Positions 20,725 to 33,912 of a stretch of 64,000 nt of DNA are shown piece by piece. The notes beneath the pieces were generated by a model. The model searched no databases. It had not been told where the DNA came from and saw only the letters and a program-made list of their open reading frames with translations. The position numbers were made by a program, and so were the translations under genes. The stretch is from assembly GCA_001972305.1 (NCBI GenBank), contig BDDD01002058.1:62001-126000 (forward strand), written 5' to 3'. The number at the start of each line of letters is the position of its first letter. The stretch's first letter is position 1. Source of the stretch: Cephalotus follicularis (taxonomy: Eukaryota; Streptophyta; Magnoliopsida; Oxalidales; Cephalotaceae).

Positions 20725-23400
20725 TGTAACACCCCGGGACGGTGGGAGTCATCACAGGTCATAATACATGAATCTATCATAACATAACATAACATATCTG
20801 AACATAAACATAACTTATCAGCCAAAACGTGGCGGTCATAGCATAACTGAAAACTTAAAAACTTAACAATTTCAGAAAACTTAAACATAATCCAGTTCAA
20901 AACTAAAACATATGTATCTTATTGTTCATGACCACTTAAACAGAAAACATAACGGGATCACACTCCTAGGGATCCAAAATATAAGGTGGTCATCTCTCGT
21001 TCACACATTCCCCTGCTGCTCCTGATAACCTGCGGCATGGAAAACAAAAATGCGGCTGAGCAAACCTCAGTACAGATAAGGAAAGAAAAAGTAGTAAACG
21101 ATAAGTTTAAAAGCAGTAAGATTTCAATAAAATTCGTAACAGAAATCTTAAGCAATTAAAAACAATTAAATATTCGTAAAGTCACATTTGTACTTTCATA
21201 AAATCCATATAACTTTCAAAACACTTACGAAGCATTTCAAAACATTATATCACGATTCATAAGACATACTGAGCCACATACATATCACATAACATATATT
21301 TGGGAAGGGAAGCACTAATTCCAGATGGCCACTAGAATTGAAGTGTACGGCACTACACAAGTCAATTCTCACATATCACATATCATATACTAGAATCGAT
21401 TCATACGCCTCGATCACATAGCGGATCCATAAATCCACCTCATGGGAATTATTCATAACATTCAGAGACGCCGTAGACTAATCACACCGCTACAGAAGTG
21501 TCATGTCCCCGTGCCAGGCCTACGACATGCCTATGGTACGCCCCATAGGTGGGTACAATACTCAGTATTCAATCATTTAGAAAACATCGATTTATCTAAA
21601 TCAATTCAAAACACATAAATATGCTTCCACAAAACATATTTGAAAGTCGTTCACAACAATATCATAACGTACATTTCATAGTCAAAACATCAACTCATTT
21701 ATTTTTCGTGATAAAGAGATGATCTTTTCATAACATATCATAACGTATCTTAGCATAAAAATAAAGTCAGGAACATTTAATTACATAAAATGTCAAAACC
21801 AACTTCATTTCCGAAATATAATCCAATTCATAAAATGAAGGAACATGGCATAAAACAAAACTGATTTTAGTTCGATAATCAGATAGCCAAGGAACGATAG
21901 AAATCCGTACCTTATGCGTTCACAAAAGCACTTACGGATAGATGATTTAAATCAAACTCCCCTTGAAGCACAACAATCTAAAAGACAATCAAAACCATTC
22001 ATATAAGGGTCTAAGAAACATTAGAGACATTAAACAGACTTATTACAGTGTTTAGAAAAGATCCGGATTGATTCGGAGAACAAACGGAGCAAAACAGTTG
22101 AAAACAGAAATTTTTCTGGGCAAAACAGCCAGCTGTCACAGGGCTCCAGTTGGCTGTTGAACCTTGGCAGCTGACTATTCAACAGGGCCAACTAACTACT
22201 CAATAGAAACAGCCGACTGCTCATCCAAACCAGTCGACTGTTAAAAAAAACAGCCAGCTGTTCTGGATGACAGAACAACAGAAATTCGACATTTTAATGC
22301 ATAAACTGGTTTAAACAAAAATGACATTGAACCAGAGACACAAGAACATAAACATATGACCTTATACGACATTTAGATGATACAGAAACACATTATTGAC
22401 AGGGAAAAAGATGGACAGTGGCTTAACTTCCAAGGAAAGCAAGAAAAAGCATTTAACATATGCATACATATATGCCCAAATTTCTATCCATTATCACTTG
22501 CAGACATTAAAACCAGATTATAACATGTTCATAGTGTTTAAAACATGCTGACAGACTTAGAAATACCAATACAGAACATCTATATGTAGGAATCAAAACC
22601 AAAGGACACTAAGAACACAAACTGAAATTATAACATTGTAGCAAGTCCATCACAGTAGGGAACGAATTAACTATCCTATAATGGTATTAAGAACACGGAA
22701 AAACAGCAGAAGGACACCACACAACACTTGATAACCGGTTGTGCAAAAAGGAAGCCAAAGAGAACAAAACAAAGAGATACATAAACATGCTTAACAAACC
22801 AAAGGAATTCAACCCAAAAGAACAACCAAAGAATTGAGATTACCTCTGTAAACTGATGAAACGATTTCACAAGGATCAACAAACTCCAATAACGCAGAAA
22901 CTCGACAGTGACACTTGCAGAAAAGGGAGGCAACATTTAAAATGGCAATGTCTCTCACCAAAAGGAAAGCAAGAGACAAAAATCTGATCAAAAAGGAAGA
23001 AGAGAGGATTTTAGGGAATGAGAAAGGAAAAAGAGATTACAACCGTGTGAATTGATGAGGGGAGGGAGAGGATTACGGGAAAAGAGAGGGAGAAAAGGAA
23101 AGAAAAGAAAATAAGGAAAAAGAAAAGAATTAAAAGAAATGTAATAAAAGAAAAGAAAAGAAAAGAAGAGAAAAGGTTTTAAAAATAATTGTTTTAGTAA
23201 AATAAAATTTTGAATTAAGTAAAATAAAAACCCAAACCCAACATTGCATATCCAAAAATTCAGGCTGGTATCAGTCAGCCCAAATCACATAGGCCCAAAA
23301 CGAAGGGCAACCGGGCTTCAAAATTAACAAAATTTAAAATCCCGAAAACAAACACATAAAAAGTCCGTAAGACACATTTACGAACAGACAGGGTATTACA
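20725..23400 (-). repeat. Element D 3' LTR, complete
   Basis: 2676 bp, window orientation TGTAACACCCCGG ... GGGTATTACA. The partner is 28167-30601. A segment of about 250 bp (21062-21312) is absent from the partner. A/G-rich tract AAAAGAAAAGAAAAG at 23090-23180. A CAGYCGACTG motif array lies at 22125-22264. No gene seen. Confidence 0.92.
22125..22264 (-). promoter_or_regulatory. CAGYCGACTG motif array in left D LTR
   Basis: About seven variants in 140 bp: CAGCCAGCTG, CAGTTGGCTG, CAGCTGACT, CAACTAACTA, CAGCCGACTG, CAGTCGACTG and CAGCCAGCTG. Two contain GCCGAC or GTCGAC cores. The right LTR has the same array with one additional unit. Confidence 0.55.
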
Positions 23401-23413
23401 TCCACCCCCCCCT
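23401..23413 (-). other. Element D polypurine tract
   Basis: Minus-strand AGGGGGGGGTGGA directly before LTR start TGTAATACCC. Confidence 0.85.
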
Positions 23414-23454
23414 AAAAAAAAGATTTCATCCCGAAATCAAAACATACACATACC

Positions 23455-23760
23455 TCAAGCAAACAAGTGCGGATATCGCTCCCGAATATACTCCTCAAGC
23501 TCCCAAGTGGCCTTACGTTCAGAGTGATTCTTCCACAGCACTTTTACAAAAGAAACGGTCTTGCTACGTGTCACCCGTTCCTGTCGATCCAGAATAGCCT
23601 CGGCCTCTTCATCATAAGATAGATCTTCCCGAATACTGTCCAATGGATAGTGAACCACATGTAGGGGATGATACTGATAACCTCTAAGCAAAGACACGTG
23701 GAACACGTTATGGACGTGTGCTAATTGCGGCGCTAAGCTAACCAATAAACAACCGCGCCT
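23455..23760 (-). pseudogene. Element D integrase tail with chromodomain-like motif
   Basis: Separated from the integrase core by a frameshift near 23740-23760. Reads LAHVHNVFHVSLLRGYQY, HVVHYPLDSIREDLSYDEE, AILDRQERVTRSKTVSFVKV and ends TWELEEYIRERYPHLFA with TGA at 23455-23457. The ILDR...TWE segment matches the short chromodomain at the integrase end of Tekay/Del-like chromoviruses. A lacks it through deletion; C and E have related tails. Confidence 0.85.
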
Positions 23761-24972
23761 ATCTTCTCCAGAACTTCGAAAGGTCCAATAAACCGTGGAC
23801 TCAACTTTCCTTTCAGCCCAAAACGTCGGACTCCTTTCCAAGGTGAAACTTTCAAGAATACATGTTCACCTACCTTGACCTCCAAGTCCCTCTGATGTTT
23901 GTCCGCATAACTCTTCTTTCGAGATTGAGCTACTTTCAATCTCTCCCTTGCTATTGCCACTTTCTCCGTAGTGACCTGCACTAGCTCGGGTCCCTCGATA
24001 ACTCGCTCTCCAACCTCATCCCAACATGTCGGAGCTCGACACTTCCTCCCATAAAGAGCTTCAAACGGAGCCATACCGATACTAGCGTGCCAACTGTCAT
24101 TGTAGGCAAACTCTACCAAGCTCAAATATTCGTCCCAGTTCCCAGTCCACTCCAAAGCACAAGATCTCAACATATCCTTCAAGGTCTGTATGGTCCTTTC
24201 AGTCTGCCCATCTGTCTGTGGATGGAAAGTTGTACTGTAACTGAGCTTAGTACCCCAAGCTTTCTGAAACCCTTTCCAAAACCGCGAAGTGAAACAAGGA
24301 TCCCTATCCGAAACAATGGATACCGGAGTCCCATGAAGTCTCACTATCTCCTGCTGAAACACCTCAGCCAAACGATCAACAGAGAAGTCTTCTCGGATAG
24401 CCAGGAAGTGAGCCGATTTAGTCAATCGATCCACTACTACCCAGATAGCATCGTTCCTCTTGAAAGTTCTTGGTAAACCCGTCACAAAGTCCATCGAAAT
24501 GCTTTCCCATTTCCATACCGGGACTTCCAAGGGCTGGAACAAACCACTAGCACGCTGGTGCTCAATCTTTACCTGCTAACAGATCAAACACTTCCCAACA
24601 TACTCCGCTACATCCCTTTTCATTCCATTCCACCAGAAGTTCTTCTTCAAGTCCCTATACATTTTCGTAGAACCCGGATGTATAGAAAATGGAGAACTGT
24701 GTGCCTCTGACAAAACAACATCTCTGATAGAAGAATCTGACGAAACACACAACCGATTACCCAGCCATATCACACCATGCTCATCCATACGAAACTCTGA
24801 TTGCTTACCCCTTTCAACATTCTGGACTAAGGCCCAAAGTTCACCATCATCACTCTGAGCTGTCTTAATCCGAGATATAAGCGTAGGCTCTACATTCATT
24901 GCAACAACACAACCTTCAGAACCCCGAACATACAATGTAAATCCATCTGCTCCATATCAGCTATCAACTGCG
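23733..24972 (-). pseudogene. Element D integrase zinc domain and core
   Basis: Two open pieces. 24935-24576 has [31 protein letters not shown] and KCLIC, then TAG at 24573-24575 where A has CQQ. 24542-23733 has the catalytic core [36 protein letters not shown] and [20 protein letters not shown], then the [19 protein letters not shown] block. The first piece is frame-shifted relative to RT by an indel between 24975 and 24935. D,D,E residues are present. Confidence 0.9.
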
Positions 24973-24973
24973 G

Positions 24974-26194
24974 CTAAGTAAGCAAAGCCGCTACACTCCC
25001 AGAACTCTTCCGACTAAGAGCATCAGCTAACACATTTGCTTTACCAGGATGGTACTGAATATTCAGATCATAGTCTTTCAGAAGTTCCAACCACCTTCTC
25101 TGACGCATGTTCAACTCTTTCTGCGTAAAGATATACTTGAGACTCTTATGATCGGTTAATACATCACAAGTTTCTCCGTACAAGTAGTGCCTCCAGATCT
25201 TCAATGCAAACACTACTGCTGCCAACTCGAGATCATGTGTAGGATAGTTTACCTCATAAGGCTTCAACTGTCTCAAACCATAAGCTATCACATGACCGTG
25301 CTGCATCAAAACACACCCCAAACCCTTCTTAGAAGCATCGCTGTAAATCTGGTATCCACCCGACCCAGATGGTAAACGAAGGATCGGTGCCGATACAAGA
25401 CCATTCTTCAGTTTCTTGAAACTTGCTTCACGCTCTTCATTCCATTCAAACTTAGCTCCTTTCCTCATAAGCTGAGTTAGTGGTAAGGCTATAGAGGGAA
25501 AACCTTCCACAAACCGCCTATAGTATCCAGCTAAGCCCAAAAAGCTCCTAACTTCCGTCACTGTGGTAGGTCTCGGCCATTTAGTAATAGCCTCAACTTT
25601 AGCAGGATCCACACTAATCCCTTCAGCTGTAACCACATGACCCAAAAACGCCACCTGTTCCAACCAGAACTCACACTTTGAAAACTTTGCGTATAACAGA
25701 TTCTTCCTCAGAATACTCAACACTACACGAAGCTGTTCTTCATGTTTTTCCTTCGACTTGGAATACACGAGGATGTCATCTATGAATACAATCACAAACT
25801 GATCCAAGTACTCATGAAACACCCTATTCATCAGATCCATGAAAACTGCCAGTGCATTAGTGAGTCCGAAAGGCATCACCAAAAACTCATAATGCCCATA
25901 CCGAGTATGGAAAGCAGTTTTAGGCACATCTTCATCCTTTATCCAAAGCTGATGATATCCCGATCTCAAATCGATCTTAGAGAAATACCGAGCACCCTGG
26001 AGTTGATCAAACAAGTCATCAATCCTAGGTAGCGGGGATTTATTCCGAACAGTAATCCGATTCAACTCTCTGTAGTCTACGCATAGCCTCATAGACCTGT
26101 CTTTCTTCTTCACAAAAAGAACCAGAGCACCCCACGGTGAAACACTAGGCCGAATGAAACCTCGATCCAACAGCTCTTGCAACTGTTCTTTCAA
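24974..26194 (-). pseudogene. Element D reverse transcriptase and RNase H
   Basis: An open run of 406 codons, the largest single RT-RNase H block in the window. RT motifs: [84 protein letters not shown]. Connection: [19 protein letters not shown]. RNase [27 protein letters not shown] and [12 protein letters not shown]. Catalytic aspartates are all visible. A TAA (26192-26194) precedes it where a Glu codon is expected, and a TAG follows at about 24974 in place of Gln. Confidence 0.93.
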
Positions 26195-27163
26195 TTATTG
26201 TAGTTCCAATGGTGCCATCCTGTAAGGTGCCTTAGATAAAGGTGTCGCCCCAAGAATGGGTTTGATGGTAAACTCCACTTCTCGTTGCGGTGGCAAACCC
26301 AATAACTCCTCCAGAAACACATCTGCAAACTCTCGTACCACAGGATAGTCTTCAAGGCGAGGCTCAACCTTTGAGACATCCTTCACAACAGCTAAGAAAC
26401 CTTCAACGCCCTTAGCCACCAACTTCCTAGCCTTCAGAGCAGAGATAACTTTCACTTCTTTTCTCGGTCGTGAACCCTGATAAATAAAATCAGGTCTATT
26501 CACATCCCCAAATAGAACCCTCCGAGCGTAGCAATCAATTGTAGCCCGATGAAGATCCAACCAGTTCATACCCAGAATCATATCAAAGTCATACATATCG
26601 ATAGGAAGTAGATCCGCATCTCGAATCCGATCATCGAAAATAAGAGGACAAGCATAAAAACACTCAGATGTCACAACAGAAGAACCTGTAGGGGTCGAAA
26701 GAACCAAAGTTGGATCAAGCAACTGTGAAGACATCCCAAGATGCCGAACAAAAAACCTCGCTACAACCGAGTGGGTCGATCCAGTATCATACAAAACATA
26801 AGCCCTATGGTTACCAACAGAAATAAATCCTGAAACAGTACCTGGTACATTAGCAGCCTGCTGAGTTGTGATAGCAAAGACACGACCTCCCACATTGCGC
26901 TGTCCATGATCTGCATTGTTCCCCTTCCTTTCCTTCGCACGAGGGTCAGGACAATCCTTCACGAAATGCCCTTTCTGACCACATACAAAACAGGCCCCGA
27001 TAGCCTTGTAGCACACTCCCACTGGATGTTGTCTACCGCAAACATCACACTTGGCAATCTGGACATCCACAGCTCTCTGTGTCTGCCTTTGATCATTACC
27101 GGGCTGTTGCTGTCCCCGGTTATCATTCCTCTTTCCTCGCTTGCCATTTATATTCTTATTATT
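26195..27163 (-). pseudogene. Element D zinc knuckle and protease
   Basis: After a TAG at 27161-27163 the frame continues with a basic Asn/Gln/Gly-rich Gag tail, CDVCGRQHPVGVC, the CCHC knuckle CFVCGQKGHFVKDC (all four ligands kept) and the protease with active site DTGS (LYDTGSTHSVVARFF). DMILGMNWLDLHRATIDC and the LEDYPVVREFADVF linker lead into RT. Frame is shared with RT. Confidence 0.9.
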
Positions 27164-27997
27164 CTATCCAGAACCTTGCCCTTGAGAATCTCCTCTGTTT
27201 CTCTTCCTGTCACTTTCCTGACGAGCTACATGGAAATCTAACCTTTCCAGTTCTATATTCTTTGCTGCATTTGCCACTTCAAAAACATCCACAAACCTGG
27301 TGTTAATCAACTTACCCTGAAGCTGGTAGTGTAACTTCCACTTGAACTTCTCAGCCTGCTCCAGTGCTGTCCCCGCTGCGGACCCAGGAAAACCAGCAAG
27401 ACTAGTGAAACGGGTCAAAAACTCCGTGACTGATTCTCCATCCTTCCGTCTTGTATCGATGAACTCCCTGGCATAAGCCTCCTTATCAGCAGCGGGAAAG
27501 TACTGCTGATAAAAGACTTCGCAAAACTCAGACCAGGTCAAAGTCTCTGCATAGTTACCACCCTTAGCCAAACCCATAGCCTTCCACCATTTTTGAGCAT
27601 CACCCTCAAGCTTGTAAACAGCTAACTTAACCTTCTGCTCGTCACTACAACAAAGCACATCAAAGATCTTGTCCATGTGTGCAATCAAGTGCTCAGCCTC
27701 CACAGGAGTCACGGCCGAGCTGAAAGACTGCGGTCTCTGCTTCTGGAACCGCTCAAGCCAGATATAAGTAGGAGTGTCAGTCCTGTCCCCATCTTCTCTT
27801 CCCAATTGAACATCGGCTGGAGCATCCTCCTCAACAACCGGCTCCCTACGGCCTTGTTCCTGATTCTGCTAACTCATCACGTGTCGTACCTCTTGAGCGA
27901 CTACCTGACGTACTAACTCCTCCATAGACGGCTCATTTCTAACTTCCTGACCCTCAGAGGGTGCAGTCTTCTGAGCAGCATTCCTTGTATGTACCAT
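27164..27997 (-). pseudogene. Element D gag
   Basis: Start ATG on the minus strand at 27997-27995 (MVHTRNAAQKTAPSEG) and a TAG at 27869-27871 after about 42 codons. Open from there to 27161: YIWLERFQKQRPQSFSSAV, LIAHMDKIFDVLCCSDEQKV, KLEGDAQKWWKAM, EFCEVFYQQYFP, the RRKDGESVTEFLTRFTSLAG block that also begins element A, and FKWKLHYQLQGKLINTRF. This is the retrotransposon capsid domain (Retrotrans_gag type). Leader between primer site and ATG is about 155 nt. Confidence 0.9.
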
Positions 27998-28150
27998 CTA
28001 CGAAAAGGCACTCAAAACATAAAACATCACAAAGAACAAAAACCGAAACAGAAAACATATCATAAGACCATATCGGAAAAGCCTAACCCGGTGTCTACCC
28101 AATTTCACAGGTCAAACCTAGTTAGGTCTTCTAAGGAAACAAAACCTATT

Positions 28151-28161
28151 CTCTGATACCA
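28151..28161 (-). other. Element D primer binding site (initiator Met tRNA)
   Basis: Minus-strand TGGTATCAGAG, 5 nt from the LTR end at 28167. Exact match to the conserved start of the plant initiator-Met site. Confidence 0.9.
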
Positions 28162-28166
28162 CAATC

Positions 28167-30601
28167 TGTAACACCCCTGGACGACGGAAGTCTTCACAGG
28201 TCATAATACAGAATCTATCATAACATAACATAACATATCTGAACATAAACATAACTTATCAGCCAAAACGTGGTGGTCATAGCATAACTGAGAACTTAAA
28301 AACTTAACAATTTCAAAAAACTTAAACATATTCCAGTTCAAAACTAAAACATATGTATCGTATTGTTCATGACCACTTAAACAGAAAACATAACGGGATC
28401 ACACTCATAGGGATCCAAAATATAAGGTGGTCATCTCTCGTTCACACATTCCCCCGCTGCTCCTGATAACCTGCCGCATGGAAAACAAAAACGTGGCTGA
28501 GCCGCTAATTCCACATGCCCACTAGAATTGAAGTGTACGGCACTACACAAGTCAATTCTCACATATCACATATCATATACTAGAATCGATTCATACGCCT
28601 CTACCACATAGTGGATCCATAAATCCACCTCATGGGATTGATTCATAACATTCAGAGACGCCGTAGACTAATCACACCACTACGGAAGTGTCATGTCCCC
28701 ATGCCAGGCCTACGACATGGCGATGGTACGCCCCATAGGTGGGTACAATACTCAGTATTCAATTATTTAGAAAACATGGATTTATCAAAATCAATTTAAA
28801 GCACATAAATATGCTTCAACAAAACATATTTGAAAGTCGTTCACAACAATATCATAACGTACATTTCATAGTCAAAACATCAACTCATTTATTTTTCATG
28901 ATAAAGAGATGATCTTTTCATAACATATTGTAACGTATCTTAGCATAAAAATAAAGTCAGGAACATTTAATTTCATAAAATGTCAAAACCAACTTCATTT
29001 CTGAAATATAAACCAGTTCATAAAAGGAAGAAACATAGCATAAAACAAAACTTATTTCAGTTCGATAATCAGATAGCCAAGGAACGATAGAAATCCGTAC
29101 CTTATGCATTCACAAAAGCACTTACAGATAGATGATTTAAATCAAACTCCCCTTAAAGCACAACAATCTAAAAGACACCCAAAACCATTCATATAAGGGT
29201 CTAAGAAACATTAGAGACATTAAATAGACTTATTACAGTGTTTAGAAAATACTTGGATTGATTCGGAGAACAAACGGAGCAAAACAGTTGAAAACAGAAA
29301 TTTTTCTGGGCAAAACAGCCAGCTGTCACAGGGCTCCAGTTGGTTGTTTAATCTTGCCAGTCGAGTGTTCAACAGGGCCAGCTGACTACTCAATAGAAAC
29401 AGTCATCTGCTTTCATATGGTTGTCGACTGCTCATCCAAACCAGCCGACTGTTCAAAAAGAACAGCCAGCTATTCTGGACGACAGAACAACAGAAATTTG
29501 ACATTTTAATGCAGAAACTGGTTTAAACAAAAATGACATTAAAAAAAGACACAAGAACATAAACATATGACCTTATATGACATTTAGATGATACAGAAAC
29601 ACATAATTGACAGGGAAAAAGATGGACAATGACTTAACTTCCAAGGAAAGCAAGACAAAGCATTTAACATATGCATACATATATGCCCAAATTTCTATCC
29701 ATTATCACTTGCAGACATTAAAACAAGATTATAACATGTTCATAGTGTTTAAAACATGCTGAGAGACTTAGAAATACCATGACAGAACGTATATATGTAC
29801 GAATCAAAACCAAAGGACACTAAGAACACAAAACTGAAATTATAACATTGTAGAAAATCCATCACAGTAGAGAACGAATTAACTAACCTGTAATGGTATT
29901 AAGAACACGGAAAAATAGCAGAAGGACACCAAAAAACACTTGTTAACCGGCTGTGCGAAAAGGAATCCAAAGAGAACAAAACAAAGAGATACATAAACAT
30001 GCTTAACAAACCAAAGGAATTCAACCCAAAAGAACAACCAAAGGATTGAGATTACCTATGTAAACTGATGAAACGATTTCCCAAGGATCAACAAACTCCA
30101 ATAAAGCAGAAACTCGGCAGTGACACTTGCAGAAAAGAGAGGCAACATTTAAAATGGAAATGTCTCTCACCAAAAGGAAAACAAGAGACAAAAATCTGAT
30201 CAAAAAGGAAGAAGAGAGGATTTTAGGGAATGAGAAAGGAAAAAGAGATTACAACCGTGTGAATTGATGAGGGGAGGGAGAGGATTACGGGAAAAGAGAT
30301 GGAGAAAATGAAAGAAAAGAAAATAAGGAAAAAGAAAAGAATTAAAAGAAATGTAATAAAAGAAAAGAAAAGAAAAGAAAATGTTTTAAAAATAATTGTT
30401 TTAGTAAAATAAAATTTTGAATTAAGTAAAATAAAAACCCAAACCCAACATTGCATATCCAAAAATTCAGGCTGGTATCAGTCAGCCCAAATCACATAGG
30501 CCCAAAACGAAGGGCAACCGGGCTTTAAAATTAACAAAATTAAAAAGCCCGAAAACAAACACAAAAGTTCGTAAAACACATTTATGAACAGACAGGGTAT
30601 T
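28167..30601 (-). repeat. Element D 5' LTR with internal deletion
   Basis: Starts TGTAACACCCCTGG; 2435 bp because about 250 bp (equivalent to 21062-21312) is missing at 28501 between GGCTGAGC and CGCTAATTCC. It ends GGGTATT without the terminal ACA. It carries its own motif array at 29315-29475, one unit longer than in the left LTR (extra 21 bp near 29402-29430, including GTCGACTG). Confidence 0.9.
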
Positions 30602-30938
30602 GTGAGTTGTGGGAATGGTTTTAAGTAAGGGTTATTTTACAGTTTTACCCTTCCTTCTTTGACCATTATTTTCCGCGTGTTTCTTCTGGCATGCGGGGAA
30701 TTTTTGGCTCTGAGGCGATGGGAAATTCCTCCTTCCCGCTCAGGCATTCCTTGTTTTTATGCCTTGGGTGCGTTTGGCCTGGGGAGCGCGGCTCTCCTCG
30801 GTAGTGTGTTTTTAACACCTATCCTGGACTTAGCGTTAGCCTTTGTTTGTTGTGGTTTTGGTTAGGGATCCAGGTGGGGGATCCTTCCACCTGGCACGGT
30901 CGTCCTCCGGCGGGGGTGCTCGGGAACAGGGCGTGTCA
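30602..30938 (+). repeat. Element E 5' LTR, right part
   Basis: GTGAGTTGTGGGAATGG continues the E LTR after D and matches 44129-44465. It ends GGGCGTGTCA, the LTR terminus. Confidence 0.88.
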
Positions 30939-30944
30939 GCTTTT

Positions 30945-30956
30945 TGGTATCAGAGA
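30945..30956 (+). other. Element E primer binding site
   Basis: TGGTATCAGAGA, 6 nt after the LTR end. Matches the initiator-Met tRNA site except the last base. Confidence 0.88.
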
Positions 30957-33912
30957 GACCGGTTTAGTTTCCTTGTGTTTTCTTTGGAGACTTTTGGGGG
31001 TATGCATGCATTGCATTTCATGTAGTATACATGTTAGTGATGTCCTAACCTTGCATGTGATGGTAGATGGTGCCTATGATGACCCGCATTAATTCTTGGG
31101 TAAATTGATGTTCGGGCCTCGGGGGAACCTTTTTTTTCTTTTTCTCCTTTGTGGTGGTCGGCTTGGACTGTTGAAGGCCAATGGTATTATTTTTGTTGAT
31201 GTGTGATAGGAGATGTGTGATTTGGGGATATGTGCAAATCTTGTCTTGGAAGCTTGGCTTTTGGGTTTGACTTGGCAGGATGGCCATCAGTCACTCCATC
31301 TTCTCATGCCAGAAGGAGTTTTGAGAGAGAGAAAGCTTTTGTTTTTCTTCTTCTTCTTCTTCATCTCCCTAAAGCTTCGAGCGCCGTTGAGGTTGGGTCT
31401 TCCTTCACTCATCTACACGTCTTTCAAGTGAGTGTCCTCCTCTGTGTGTGTGGTGCGCAGCTTGGTGGTTGCAGTAACTATCCACGAGGCCGAGGAAGAG
31501 CTTCGTTCTAGCTTTCATGGATGTTTGTGGTTCATGCATGACCTTAGAAACGTTTCTTCTTGGTGGCTAAACGTTGTTATGTGTTGGTATTGCAGAGGAA
31601 GATCCAGGCACGGAGTCTGCGCAACAAGGAAGCTAGCCAAGGAAGCTATTGATACTGTGAGTGGGATTGTTCTTTCTTCTATCAATTGATACTGAGAGTT
31701 ATTGTTCGATATGCCTATTTTTACTTGATATTGTTTGACTGGGATTCCTTTTCCCTATGGTCTTATGTTGTTGCCTGTGAAATACTTTATCCTTGGCAGA
31801 GGACTGAATATTGGGTTGAACCGATTGCTTTCCCTTTCATGTTCACGTATTTCATTGCCTTCTTGATATCATGTATTGTTGTCCCTAGATACTGGTTGCT
31901 GGTTCTTGGATGTGTATGAGACTGGTTATGGCGGGCAGAGGAGTGGGCGTTCGATCTCGATTCCATTTAGCAGTGCATTGTCAATAATGAACTGTTGAGT
32001 GTGACTGCGCCTGGGTTCCATACCCAGATCTGCTCATTTCGTTGTTCTATGATGGAATGTTGCATATGAGGGTAGCCGAGGATCCGCTACTTCTTTGGTT
32101 TGGTCATGATAGAGTCCTCTGACATGAGATTGCCGATAGAGATGGTCTAAGTGGTGATACACTTACCTCTTAGCCGATGTTCTCCTCTGACCTCTCGACA
32201 AGGGTGGAGCCGAGCGGTTATACGCGGGCCCCTTGGACGAGACTAGTATTGTATGATGGTCGACGAGGTAGCTCCTCGGTCGATGTTCATATAGTGTAGT
32301 GCTGAGCTCGTGATTGCCGAGGAGGGAGTGATTGTGTAGCCCCTCGATCGATGTTCATGTAGTGAAGTGCGCCAAACGTGTGATTGCCGAGGAGGGAGTG
32401 CTTGCGTAGCCCATCTTTCGATGTTCATGCGTTGCTCTGGAGTGGGTATCTACATGCGTGTATGAGAGATGTGTACAGTTCTGTAGCCCATGACCGCATT
32501 GATGAAGTCAACGGAGCTGTTATGTATGTTGCCGAGGTGGTTCCGGCTATGGAAGTGTGTGAGTATGATGTGTGCCTGTGCGTGTGTGGAATGTGCTTGT
32601 GATTGATACAGTACCAGTAGTCCTCTGATAAATATTGATTCTTGGACTTTGATCATTTGTTGATCCTCGGATCCTTGGCTTATTTAATATAACATGTTGA
32701 TACCTTCTTTCCTTGAGGTCAGTCATTAAGTTGGTAGCTCTGACGTCTCCTCGGTTTTCCTTTTATTAGTTGATATCCTTGTGCATATTCACCTCTGCTT
32801 GTTTTGTTGAGCAGTGGATGGGGTGTGTCCTCGGCCCAGTAGGGGCAGGATTAGTTTACCTTGGTTCTTGGCGCCCCGGTGGTAGTGGGTTGCTTGGATG
32901 TTCCGTGGATTTTCTCACTAGTCTGTTGGACTAATCCCCTCTCAGTTTTGTGTGCAAAGGAAGCAGAGCCTAAGTGTTCTTGAGATCCACGGTTCTGATA
33001 GCGTGTTGAGAGGTAGACGCTGACGCCGTACCTTAGGATGGCTCCTCGGCCATGGGCTACATTCATGCATTTGGGGACATTCATGGGGTTTTGTATAGAG
33101 TTGTCTATGTCCATGTTTTGTAAACCTTCTCTTGTAACATGTTTATAAGATTTATGGATTTATGTGTCCTCGGCATTCTTGTTCGGGATTATACCCTGTG
33201 CATCTGTTGTTATATGCTATGTGGTTGGGTGCAGGGACAACGTGAGAGTTGGGGGTTTTGACCCCCAGAGCAGAGGAGTAAGTCTCCCCAGCCTTGGCCT
33301 TGGTGAAACCCCAGTGTTTCTCCTTGGGGGTTCATCCTCAGAGATACGACGCAATATTAATAGAGACTAGGAGGTTTTCCTTAGTTTTGCAAGCTTCTCG
33401 ACCTCGGACCAATTAGGTCCCTGGAGGTGTTTTGCTATGTGAGCCTTGGTGTTTTTCTTGGGTACTTGGCCGAGGCGAGATCTTATATCCTTGAGTAAGA
33501 TGGATGTTGGTGGAGACCTCGGTAGTAGCCCCGTGTTTAGTGTTTGTCCTCGGGCCCTCTTGATGGTCCCAGGCTTAGCGTAGATTAGATGTGTTAGCCT
33601 TCCTTGTGCTCGGGCATTCCTTGTCGTATGCCTTGCGTGCGCTTGGCAGAGGAGAGTGGCTCTTCTCGACAGCGTGTTTTGACATCTGCCCCGGGCCTTG
33701 TGTTGTTTCCTCATTGTTGAGGTATGATGAATGGTGTGGTTGTTGTTGGCTTTTTTGTCACCCCTTTAAATGTGTTAAAGAGTTATGTTTCGATGATTAA
33801 CAAACAAGTAACAAACAAGAAATACTTGTATACATGTTTTGATAGATTACAAACACATATACTCACTTGATTGTAATGTTGAAAGTGTTGCAAAGGTTTA
33901 AATTGCAGAAAC

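Larger units (their letters stand above)
20725..30601 (-). mobile_element. Element D: near-complete Ty3/gypsy chromovirus-like element
   Basis: Minus-strand element with both LTRs, primer site, polypurine tract and all coding domains. It is the least decayed gypsy element in the window, with five stops and two frameshifts that I can place. It lies in the E 5' LTR. At its right edge the last three LTR bases (ACA), the target duplication and one further base are missing: the junction reads GGGTATT followed by GTGAGTTG. Closely related to A in pol and LTR ends. Confidence 0.92.

Noticed and set aside
28151-28161. tRNA-like TGGTATCAGAG strings as tRNA genes
   Set aside because: They are short primer binding sites beside LTRs with no cloverleaf sequence around them.
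30659-31092. GC-rich overlapping plus-strand frames near the E LTR end
   Set aside because: They cross the LTR terminus and primer site, so they cannot be a conserved gene.
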